Shown here: in pieces, positions 15,302-23,101 of the stretch | How the letters are laid out: each line of letters opens with the position of its first letter | Numbering within the stretch: position 1 is the stretch's first letter | Source of the DNA: Flavobacterium stagni | GTDB lineage: Bacteria > Bacteroidota > Bacteroidia > Flavobacteriales > Flavobacteriaceae | Reading direction: 5' to 3' | Assembly: GCF_004122105.1 (NCBI RefSeq) | Contig: NZ_SBKN01000003.1 | Location: forward strand, 290,944-354,943 | DNA: 64,000 nucleotides | The notes under the pieces: generated by a model | Seen by the model: only the letters and a program-made list of their open reading frames with translations | What the model was told of the DNA's origin: nothing | Database searches by the model: none | Translations under genes and position numbers: made by a program

Positions 15302-17056
15302 TTAATTTGATACTACGACCTTTTTTGATACGAGTACGTTGTTACTTTTTATTTCTAATAAATAGACCCCGGGAGGTAAATCTTGAACATTCAAAATTGT
15401 ACTGTTATTTTTTGTCATCAAACATTTTCCATTCCAATCAAAAAGTTGGAAATAATCTATGGGTTCAGATGAATCAATAGTTATAAAATTATTGGATGGG
15501 TTTGGGATTAGTGCTATCGAAGGTAGTTTTAAATCTTCATTATTAGATAGGCTATTTCTGGTATAATTAATTAAAAATGTGCCATAACCCGCAATTCCCG
15601 GAGTAAAATAGACTCCATTTGGGGGATCAAAGTCTAAAGTAGTGGTATTATAAACACTGCCAACTAAAGTAATACGATTAGAATTTGGATGTATAGCCAT
15701 TCTTCTTCCATCGTCATAATAGGTACTTCCAAAACTTTTAGCCCAATGGAATTGACCATTTGTTGAAGATAATGCAACAATAAATACATCATTATTACCG
15801 GATTGATTTGTTAACAAATACGTCCCCGCATCTGGATCACAGTCTAGAGTCCCCACGAAACTTCCCGTTAAATATAAATTCTCTAAATTATCCACTTTTA
15901 TATCCAAAACATTCTCAGTATTGTTGGCTATTGTTCCAATCGTTTTGGCAAATATGAACTGACCGTTAGATGATAGCTTTAGTATAAAAAGACTTCGAAA
16001 ACCAACAGGTGATAAATTAAATGTATTGGATGAATTGTCAAAATCAATGTCACCACTAAAACTACCCGAGCAATATACATTATTGTTGGTATCAAAAGCT
16101 ATTGAATAAACAACTTCAACTGAAATTTGTTGAGATGCAAACATTTGTGCCCAAAGTAATTCCCCATTACTATTGTATTTCGCCAAAAAAGCATCATCGG
16201 AAGTGTTGGGACTTTGCAATATGGTTTGACCCGCAGAGGGGTCCATGTCCATTGTTCCTTTAAAGAGTCCGCCAATATAGATGTTGTCTTGATTATCAAC
16301 CCCAACGTCCCAAACAGTATCTACTTTTGTTGGATCACCAAATTGGTTGGCCCATATAAACTCGCCATTAGAATTGAGTTTAAGTAAAAAAAACTGTTGC
16401 TGATTACCCGCTGAAACAAGATTGTATATCCCATCACTGGGATCTAAATCAATAGTTCCTGAAAAGTTCCCGATTAAATAGACGTTTCCTTGACTATCTG
16501 TGTCTAATTCCGAAAAGCTAAACAATTGACTGAATGTTTTTGCCCAAACAAATGTTCCATTGGTTGTGTATTTGGCGAGAAAATACGTTCCGTTAGCCGT
16601 GGAATTTTGTGGAGGCGGCAGGAAAAAAGTCCCTGGTCCTGGATCGAAATCAATAACATAGGCATCATAATCACCGGTTATATAGATATATCCTGAACTT
16701 TTATCTATTTCAATTCTAGGATTACCATAAAAGGGGCCATTTGCAGATAGATTGTTTTTACCTCCTACAGGTATAGCCCACAAAAAATTTCCGTTCTGAT
16801 CGTATTTTGTACAAAAGATATTACCAACACTAGTTGAACTTTCATTTATAGAATTGTTCACAGTGGGCGATGGATTAAAGTCAACAGAATTTAAAAAATG
16901 ACCAACGGTATAGGTGTTTCCTTGTGAATCAACTGCGACATCCGTAGCATTTGAACCATTAGCTGTAGAAACATATCGCGCCCAATTATAGTTTTGAGCT
17001 TTCATATTTTGAAAACAAAAAAATAGAATGAAAGTTAAAATTGTAATTTTTTTCAT
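15302..17056 (-). CDS. Secreted SBBP-like beta-propeller repeat protein with T9SS sorting domain
   Basis: A 584-residue exported protein: signal peptide at about 1-21, then seven or so repeats of 60-75 residues. Each has a WAxxF/G element, a DSQGNxYxxGxF strand and an FDP/DPS element (for example GNVYLIGNFSG, GTIDLDPS), the pattern of SBBP or delta-60-like propellers. The last 75 residues form a type A T9SS sorting domain (PNPSNNFITI, then LPPGVYLLEI). It should cross the outer membrane through T9SS (porQ lies at 48419) and stay on the surface or be released. The ligand is unknown. It ends at a bidirectional terminator and is not in an operon. Confidence 0.85.
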   Translation of the reverse strand: MKKITILTFILFFCFQNMKAQNYNWARYVSTANGSNATDVAVDSQGNTYTVGHFLNSVDFNPSPTVNNSINESSTSVGNIFCTKYDQNGNFLWAIPVGGKNNLSANGPFYGNPRIEIDKSSGYIYITGDYDAYVIDFDPGPGTFFLPPPQNSTANGTYFLAKYTTNGTFVWAKTFSQLFSFSELDTDSQGNVYLIGNFSGTIDLDPSDGIYNLVSAGNQQQFFLLKLNSNGEFIWANQFGDPTKVDTVWDVGVDNQDNIYIGGLFKGTMDMDPSAGQTILQSPNTSDDAFLAKYNSNGELLWAQMFASQQISVEVVYSIAFDTNNNVYCSGSFSGDIDFDNSSNTFNLSPVGFRSLFILKLSSNGQFIFAKTIGTIANNTENVLDIKVDNLENLYLTGSFVGTLDCDPDAGTYLLTNQSGNNDVFIVALSSTNGQFHWAKSFGSTYYDDGRRMAIHPNSNRITLVGSVYNTTTLDFDPPNGVYFTPGIAGYGTFLINYTRNSLSNNEDLKLPSIALIPNPSNNFITIDSSEPIDYFQLFDWNGKCLMTKNNSTILNVQDLPPGVYLLEIKSNNVLVSKKVVVSN

Positions 17057-17641
17057 AAAAAAAGAATGTATTCGGTGTATAATTCAACAAAAATTTGGTT
17101 ACTATATCTGACGTTATTCTAATTTGCACAGAGCATTTTTATAAAATACAATCGTGTCCCTAGTAACCCAATAAAACTCCATGGTAGGAGAAATGTAAAA
17201 TTACAAAATTAATAAAAATAAGTAGTAGTAATTTTCATGTTGTCCCACAGCGAAACAAATCAATACATTGAATACCTGATTGCTGTGAAAAGCTTTCTCA
17301 CGATTTTTAATTGTTAACGCTTATAAATCCATGTATAATGCCTTCTATCCTGCTGTAAACTAAATAAAGCTACTGCCTATACGCTTTTTGATTTACAACG
17401 GTTCTTTATTTCGCAACACACATTCATAAAAAATGCAACCCTGCTGCGCAAAGTCTCCTGACTTTGCGCCACTTTCCTAGTGTCACCTTGCTGTAGCAAT
17501 TGAATGTATGCCGAACTATTCTCATTTAAAAACACTACATTAGCCTAGCCGACGCTGTTCGATTGCCGTGTCCAAACAGGTAAAGCAGCAACGTGTCCAA
17601 ACAGCAGTATAACCCTTTTAAAAATAGCAAACGATCTTAGT
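17057..17641. other. 585-base gene-free divergent region
   Basis: This gap separates the minus-strand propeller gene from the plus-strand gene at 17642. It holds AT-rich sequence, REP copy e (17446-17469) and a direct repeat, CGTGTCCAAACAG at 17567-17579 and 17592-17604, 25 bases apart and 38 bases before the start codon. No open frame, tRNA or clear promoter box was found. Confidence 0.6.
17446..17469 (+). repeat. REP-like hairpin, copy e (perfect stem)
   Basis: GCGCAAAGTC, loop TCCT, GACTTTGCGC: identical to copy b across the hairpin. Confidence 0.75.
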
Positions 17642-18685
17642 ATGAACTTTATTAAACAATTTCTTTTTTACGTACTCGTCTTAACTTCTTTATGTCACGG
17701 TCAGACGGTTATTAAAGAAAATGAGTCGGATACCTTTGTAAAAGGGGATATTGTTACCGCTTTGGGCAGCAATATCATGGTTATCTATCAAGACAAAAAA
17801 AATACGTATTGGTTCGGTAGTTGGGAAACTGGGGTGTATCGATATGATGGTAAAACGTTGACCAATTACACCACAAATCATGGTTTGTACTCCAATCGTG
17901 TGGATGATATAAAGGAAGACCATTTAGGAAATATCTATTTCGCTGGGATGAATACCGATGCTATACTCACCCAGTTCGATGGAAAATCATTTACTCAAAT
18001 CCATGCTACTCCGAGTAATGATTGGAAACTTGAAGCCGATGATGTATGGCTAATCAATGCCTATCAAAATAAACAAAAAGTTTTTCGATTGAACGGAACC
18101 AAACTCTATGAATTAACGCTTCCGAAACCACCAAATCTCAATAATCCTTTTGATGTGTATAGTATTTATAAAGATCAAAAGGGCAACATTTGGTTTGGCA
18201 CCAATCCCGTTGGCGTATGTCGGTATAATGGAAAAACATTTGATTGGATTACAGAAGAAGATGTGACCGAATTTCGTAATGAAGGGTCAAATGGCGTACG
18301 TTCTATTACTGAAGATAAAAATGGTGATTTCTGGTTCAATACCGAGAACCGTTATAGTATTTACGATAGTATCACCATAAAAAGCAATTCGTTTTATACG
18401 CGACACGAGAGCATCGGGAGTTTAGATGGAAAAAATACTAAAGGCTTGAATGAATATCTATCCACGGTTCGAGACAATGAAGATAATTTGTGGTTTGTCA
18501 CCTACCGTGATGGTATTTGGAAGTATGATGGAACAAAAATCACCCATTATCCAATTCAAGAACAATCCAAAACAATTAAATTATACTGTATTTATAAAGA
18601 CAACAAAGGTGAACTTTGGGTTGGGACTCCCGAATCAGGGGTTTATAAATATAATGTCCAAAACTTTGAAAAATTTAAACCCTAG
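17642..18685 (+). CDS. Exported two-component-regulator-type beta-propeller protein
   Basis: A 347-residue protein with a signal peptide (about 1-21) and six or so Reg_prop-like repeats of the form GNIWFGT...GVxRYxGKTFxxxT (visible near residues 55, 100, 180, 225, 285 and 320). These repeats form the periplasmic sensor propeller of hybrid two-component systems, but here the protein ends after the propeller: there is no membrane helix, kinase or DNA-binding part. It is probably a free periplasmic or surface propeller. No T9SS sorting domain is seen. A duplicated 13-base motif lies just upstream. Confidence 0.8.
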   Translation: MNFIKQFLFYVLVLTSLCHGQTVIKENESDTFVKGDIVTALGSNIMVIYQDKKNTYWFGSWETGVYRYDGKTLTNYTTNHGLYSNRVDDIKEDHLGNIYFAGMNTDAILTQFDGKSFTQIHATPSNDWKLEADDVWLINAYQNKQKVFRLNGTKLYELTLPKPPNLNNPFDVYSIYKDQKGNIWFGTNPVGVCRYNGKTFDWITEEDVTEFRNEGSNGVRSITEDKNGDFWFNTENRYSIYDSITIKSNSFYTRHESIGSLDGKNTKGLNEYLSTVRDNEDNLWFVTYRDGIWKYDGTKITHYPIQEQSKTIKLYCIYKDNKGELWVGTPESGVYKYNVQNFEKFKP

Positions 18686-18698
18686 TGTTCTTTGCTTG

Positions 18699-18725
18699 CT
18701 ACGCAAAGTCTCCTGACTTTACGCC
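18699..18725 (+). repeat. REP-like hairpin, copy f
   Basis: ACGCAAAGTC, loop TCCT, GACTTTACGC, 14 bases after the propeller stop. One mismatched pair in the stem. Confidence 0.7.
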
Positions 18726-18879
18726 TCACTCCTCGAAATATGAAATAACCGTACACTCCCTAATTTGCAATTTTGACCCCTAAAATAGAGCCCCTAACGT
18801 AATATTCATTACTTTTAACTGACGTAATTTGTATCCGTTCTTACCATTCCCTTTATAACCATTGCCAAAACCTTTAACC

Positions 18880-19479
18880 ATGAATTTTTTCAAACGCTTA
18901 TTTTCGAAATCTAAATATCATTCGGATAACGAATCGAATGAACAATCGAATACGGAACCCAATCTGACCGCTATTTATACTACCGATTATTTTGAACAAC
19001 GGTATGTTCTTGCACCCATCGAACCCGAAATGTTGGAGGGCTGTTTTAAAATGATTGAGGGGTATTTTGTAGCCAATACAATTACGCGTCTTGAAGAGTT
19101 CCCGTTGCATCACCCCAAGAATCTGGACCTTGTGGATCAAGAAGGCTTTGGTTTTGTGCTGTATTGCAGTGCATTCCAATTGGGTGAAAGTGAGGCGACT
19201 TTATTTTTGGCGATGGCCTTTAGTGATTTCTTGATTCAGAAATACGGCTTTGTGTTGTATACCGATGCTACACCCGAATACCCGTTGCGGGGCATGACGT
19301 TAAAGTACGATCAAGACGGGGTGGTTTTATCGCTCTACCCTTTTGAATATGCTGCCAAAGTACTGCAAGGCAATGCTACTTTCAGCGAATTGGAAGACCG
19401 ACTACAATCGCAACTGGCGGTAATGCCCGATATGCGTAACACGGTAAATCAGTTCTTAAATCGGGAGGAAACGGATTGA
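18880..19479 (+). CDS. Conserved hypothetical cytoplasmic protein
   Basis: Starting at the ATG at 18880 (an upstream TTG at 18862 is not used), this 199-residue protein has a basic N-terminus (MNFFKRLFSKSK), an acidic Ser/Asn-rich stretch (about 15-30), then a folded domain (about 35-195) with no named motif. It has no signal peptide. It lies 54 bases upstream of the lipoprotein gene at 19534 and may be co-transcribed. I do not recognise the family. Confidence 0.6.
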   Translation: MNFFKRLFSKSKYHSDNESNEQSNTEPNLTAIYTTDYFEQRYVLAPIEPEMLEGCFKMIEGYFVANTITRLEEFPLHHPKNLDLVDQEGFGFVLYCSAFQLGESEATLFLAMAFSDFLIQKYGFVLYTDATPEYPLRGMTLKYDQDGVVLSLYPFEYAAKVLQGNATFSELEDRLQSQLAVMPDMRNTVNQFLNREETD

Positions 19480-19533
19480 TAATTGTTTGAAAGTTGATTT
19501 TAACGCCATTTCCTATCTCTTCAATTCTTCTAT

Positions 19534-19980
19534 ATGAAACAAGCTGTGTTCAAATTCCTGTTGGGATTCTGTGTTTTACTTACGGTAACGAACTGTCAAA
19601 AGGACAAACCCGTTAAGAAAAAGGCCCCTTTTCTCTTTGATACCGTTGACCATTATTGTACCGACGACAACACTGCCCTTGGCACATCGTTGTATACTAC
19701 ATCCGCAACCTCGTATGATGAAGTCCAATTGAAGTATTCGAATATCCTTTTTAAAGATTTACAACCAAAAAATAGGGATACCCTTTTTGTTGCCGAACTC
19801 CAAAATCTGGACTATACAAAAATGCGTATTGATTCAGGGGATGTCAAGGAATACCAAAGAATTTTTTCTCAAAAGTTTGGTAATTATCTGAGTGAAAATG
19901 CCTGTGAACCCTTTTACCGTGATGTGTATGTTTTTCGAAAAAAAAATAAAAATAGTTGGGATTGCCAAAATCTGTTTTGA
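19534..19980 (+). CDS. Putative lipoprotein, probably frameshifted at its 3' end
   Basis: A 148-residue product with a lipoprotein-type signal (hydrophobic 8-18, Cys21 in TNCQKD). The frame crosses a run of nine A (about 19938-19946) and then reads a low-quality tail, KNKNSWDCQNLF. If the run had eight A, the frame would continue as KKIKIVGIAKICFDC... to the stop at 20093-20095, which looks more protein-like and gives about 186 residues. Either the read or genome has an extra A, or slippage makes both forms. Function unknown. Confidence 0.55.
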   Translation: MKQAVFKFLLGFCVLLTVTNCQKDKPVKKKAPFLFDTVDHYCTDDNTALGTSLYTTSATSYDEVQLKYSNILFKDLQPKNRDTLFVAELQNLDYTKMRIDSGDVKEYQRIFSQKFGNYLSENACEPFYRDVYVFRKKNKNSWDCQNLF

Positions 19981-20095
19981 TTGCCAGATTATCAATTTCA
20001 GCAGTGAAAAAGACTACTGGCAACAGTTTGGGCATAGCGATAATTTGTATGAACTAGGACTGTTGAAACATAAAGAACTTACTGCTACAGAATGA
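19938..20095 (+). pseudogene. Out-of-frame continuation of the preceding lipoprotein gene
   Basis: Open in the frame reached by removing one A from the poly-A run. It encodes about 50 further residues (IKIVGIAKICFDC, then FSSEKDYWQQFGHSDNL), ending at TGA 20093-20095. It has no start signal of its own near the junction. Confidence 0.45.
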
Positions 20096-20295
20096 AACGG
20101 AACTAATTAGAGTTGATTACGTTTGTTTGACAACCATTTAAAAGCAAGTAATTTGATCCATTTTGAAAATTGGAAACCCAACATTTATTCTGCAGGCAAT
20201 AATTTACTAATGCGCATATCAATACCTCTCTAAAGTCTTTACTAACTTCAGCATTTTTTAAAAAGGCAATCACTTTATATCACTAAAATTTAACA

Positions 20296-20394
20296 ATGAA
20301 TTTAAAATGTTTGTTGTACTTTAGTCTTCTATTTGGTTGCGATTGTGAGGTATATTTCTATTTGATGGAAAAATGCTACTCTTTTTTAAACTAA
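20296..20394 (+). CDS. Very short lipoprotein-like open frame
   Basis: A 32-codon frame beginning MNLKCLLYFSLLFGCDC, which has the hydrophobic core and Leu-Phe-Gly-Cys of a lipoprotein signal, then a short tail ending in Asn. It could be a tiny lipoprotein, a fossil of a truncated lipoprotein gene, or chance. The surrounding stretch 20096-20437 shows nothing else. Confidence 0.25.
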   Translation: MNLKCLLYFSLLFGCDCEVYFYLMEKCYSFLN

Positions 20395-20437
20395 ATACAT
20401 TTATTATTCACCGAGTTCTATTTTTAAAATCGTTACC

Positions 20438-22195
20438 ATGAGAAAAAATCTTTACGTTTTCGCTTCATTATTATTGATTACTTTTTCGCATTCCCAAATT
20501 ATCAATTTTCCAGACATTAACTTTAAGACACAACTTTTATCGGCACAGCCTGGAAATGGCACCGCCTTTTACAACGGAACTTCGATTAAAATTGACTCTA
20601 ACAACAATAATGAAATTGAGGTCAGTGAAGCGTTGATGGTACACACTTTAGACCTGTTTAATTCAGGGATTTCTGATCTTACTGGCTTGGAATATTTTAC
20701 CAACCTACAACAACTTAACTGTGCCTATAACAGTATTTCGACTCTTAATCTTTCTCCATTTCCTAATTTGGTAGGTTTTAATGCACATAACAATTCCATA
20801 GCCCAGCTCACGGTTTCCAACCTTAATAACCTGACCAATTTTACGTGCAACAACAATGCAATGACTTCATTAATCGTGAGTAATTTACCCAGTTTACATA
20901 CCCTTCATTGTGGACAAAATCTTTTGACACAACTGGATGTGAGTTCGCTCCCTAATTTACGCAATTTGCATTGTAATGATAATCAAATAAGCGCCTTGGA
21001 TCTTTCCAACCAATCCCTATTGCGTTTAATCAATTGTTACAACAACCTTTTGGTAACCTTAAATCTGAAAAATACTTCCAGTGAATTAGCCAATAGTGTT
21101 GATTTTTCAAATAATTCGACGCTTCGTTATGTGTGTGGAGACGATTTTCAGGTGCTGATGCTACAAGATAAAATCACCCAATACGGTTATTCAAACTGCT
21201 ATGTCAACGCCTTATGCTCTTACATCCCTACCGAAAGTTTTGCAACGCTACAAGGTGCAATTCAATTTGATGAAGCGAATGATGGTTGTGACGCATCGGA
21301 TTTAGCTTATCCCGATCTATCAATAGCCTTTTCAAACGGAACAACGGCTACAACTATTTATTGTTCAACGAATGGACAGCTCAATTATGCGGTACAAAAC
21401 GGTACCTACACCTTGCAACCCCAACTTGCCAATCCGTCTTATTTTACTATTACGCCCACTAGTGTATCGGTTAATTTCCCTTCACAAGGAAGTTCGTTTA
21501 CCCAAAACTTCTGCGTGACACCCAATGGTGTTCATCCCGATTTAAAAATACAATTTATCAATCTTAATGGTTACAATACGGTGTTACCCGGTTTCACAAG
21601 AACCTATAAAATCATTTATACCAACCAAGGAAACCAAACTCAGTCAGGAATTGTTACATTAAATTACAACGATAACATTATGGATTTTGTGAATGCCACT
21701 CCGGCAATTTCGAGTCAGTCCGCCAATGCGTTACACTGGAGTTTCACTGATTTAAAGCCGTTTGAGTCGCGCATTATCCTGGTTGATTTACAATTAAACA
21801 CCCCTATGTCAAGCCCTCCTGTAAATGAAGGTGACTTGATCACTTATACTACAACTATTCAAACCCCTGCCATTGATGATACGCCAACGGATAATACGTT
21901 TACGCTGAATCTAACGGCTAGTTTCATCGAACTTGGGACACCCGAAGTTGCGGCTATCGATAAGAGAATTGTTGTTTATCCCAACCCAACGACAAGTAAT
22001 CTTTCGATTGCAATCCCTGCAACTATGCAAGTAGAATCAATAAAAATCTACAACAGTTTGGGCCAGCTCATTCGACAACTCACTTCGAATGAAACGCTAC
22101 TAACTCTTGATGTATCTACTTTGCCTGTAGGGATGTACAGTATTGTTTTTCAAACGAACTATGGTGTTTTGGATCGAAAATTCATGAAGAAGTAA
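20438..22195 (+). CDS. Secreted leucine-rich-repeat protein with T9SS sorting domain
   Basis: A 585-residue exported protein with a signal peptide at about 1-19. Residues about 60-230 hold Leu-rich repeats of about 20-22 residues with the pattern LxxLxCxxNxIxxLxLSxL (LQQLNCAYN, LHTLHCGQN, LRNLHCNDN). A middle region (about 365-500) looks like a DUF11-type or other beta-sandwich domain. The C-terminal 75 residues are a type A T9SS sorting domain (VVYPNPTTSNLSI, then LPVGMYSIVF). LRR proteins of this kind bind proteins or glycans on the cell surface. It stands alone, with about 240 bases upstream. Confidence 0.85.
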   Translation: MRKNLYVFASLLLITFSHSQIINFPDINFKTQLLSAQPGNGTAFYNGTSIKIDSNNNNEIEVSEALMVHTLDLFNSGISDLTGLEYFTNLQQLNCAYNSISTLNLSPFPNLVGFNAHNNSIAQLTVSNLNNLTNFTCNNNAMTSLIVSNLPSLHTLHCGQNLLTQLDVSSLPNLRNLHCNDNQISALDLSNQSLLRLINCYNNLLVTLNLKNTSSELANSVDFSNNSTLRYVCGDDFQVLMLQDKITQYGYSNCYVNALCSYIPTESFATLQGAIQFDEANDGCDASDLAYPDLSIAFSNGTTATTIYCSTNGQLNYAVQNGTYTLQPQLANPSYFTITPTSVSVNFPSQGSSFTQNFCVTPNGVHPDLKIQFINLNGYNTVLPGFTRTYKIIYTNQGNQTQSGIVTLNYNDNIMDFVNATPAISSQSANALHWSFTDLKPFESRIILVDLQLNTPMSSPPVNEGDLITYTTTIQTPAIDDTPTDNTFTLNLTASFIELGTPEVAAIDKRIVVYPNPTTSNLSIAIPATMQVESIKIYNSLGQLIRQLTSNETLLTLDVSTLPVGMYSIVFQTNYGVLDRKFMKK

Positions 22196-22329
22196 GTGTT
22201 TTTTTGACATTCACGGGTCAATAGAATTTGAATTAGAAGAAATAATCATGCTAGAAAATTGTAGCATCAAATCTTCAGACGTATTGATTGCATTTGTATT
22301 GAACTACTTTATCATACAAACTAATTGAA

Positions 22330-22839
22330 ATGTTGCGTTTTAGTATATCCATTGCTTTTGGCTTTCTATTGACTTCGTGTACCTTTCCTACAGAAGTGCA
22401 ACCGAAATTCAAGGAATTCTATTTCATGAATTACAATGAACCGCATTGTATTGCCTTAAAATATGACGGAAAAGATACGGTTTATCAAAAGATTGAACAG
22501 TCTGAGGATTCAACCGGATGCTACTATCATGTCCTTTCTTCTGATGAGAAAGATAGTTTAACCCAAATGATTAATCGGTTTCCCTTACACCGGTACCGCT
22601 CAAAAGAAATCAATATCTACGCTGATACCCCAACGTATTTTTTCATTGCTAGACATGCAAAAAGTACGGACATGGCTTGTGTCAAAGGAAAACGACTCAC
22701 CCCTGAATTGCAACAATTTGGAGATCGTCTAAAAGCCTTTTGTGCTTCAAAGCCATTTCATAAGTCCACAACTCCGGTTACTTTTTGGGGAAACCTTTCC
22801 CCAGTACCGCCACCGCCGCCGCCGATAATTAATTTGTAA
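22330..22839 (+). CDS. Putative lipoprotein with Pro-rich C-terminus
   Basis: A 169-residue protein with a lipoprotein signal (FGFLLTSC, Cys at about 17). The mature part is unrecognised and contains several Cys residues. The end is unusual: a run of Pro (PVPPPPPPIINL) coded by a GCC/CCG-rich stretch at about 22803-22826, which could be a linker or a repeat expansion. The gene is followed by the third TTTGAAAATG repeat cluster. Confidence 0.55.
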   Translation: MLRFSISIAFGFLLTSCTFPTEVQPKFKEFYFMNYNEPHCIALKYDGKDTVYQKIEQSEDSTGCYYHVLSSDEKDSLTQMINRFPLHRYRSKEINIYADTPTYFFIARHAKSTDMACVKGKRLTPELQQFGDRLKAFCASKPFHKSTTPVTFWGNLSPVPPPPPPIINL

Positions 22840-22885
22840 AGTACTAATCCATTAGCCTCATTAGTTGGACTTTAGAACACGATTT

Positions 22886-23050
22886 CTAATTCATTTTAAA
22901 ATGAGAAAATTTGAAGATTTGAAAATTGGCTTCGATTCACGTGGATTGTTACACTCTTACACTTGATTTGAAAATGAAAAGATTTGAAGATTTGAAAATG
23001 GGCGTCCATTCACGTGGATTGTTACACTCTTAAACCCTTTCCACATTTAC
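22886..23050. repeat. GATTTGAAAATGGGCGT repeat cluster, locus 3
   Basis: Two units with TTTGAAAATGA, GATTTGAAAATkGGC and ATTCACGTGGATTGTTACAC. It lies between convergent genes (22840-23101 is gene-free). Confidence 0.75.
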
Positions 23051-23101
23051 ACCCTGATGATGATCAGTGACAACTGCACGGCGATCACTGTCCAATGATC
23101 G

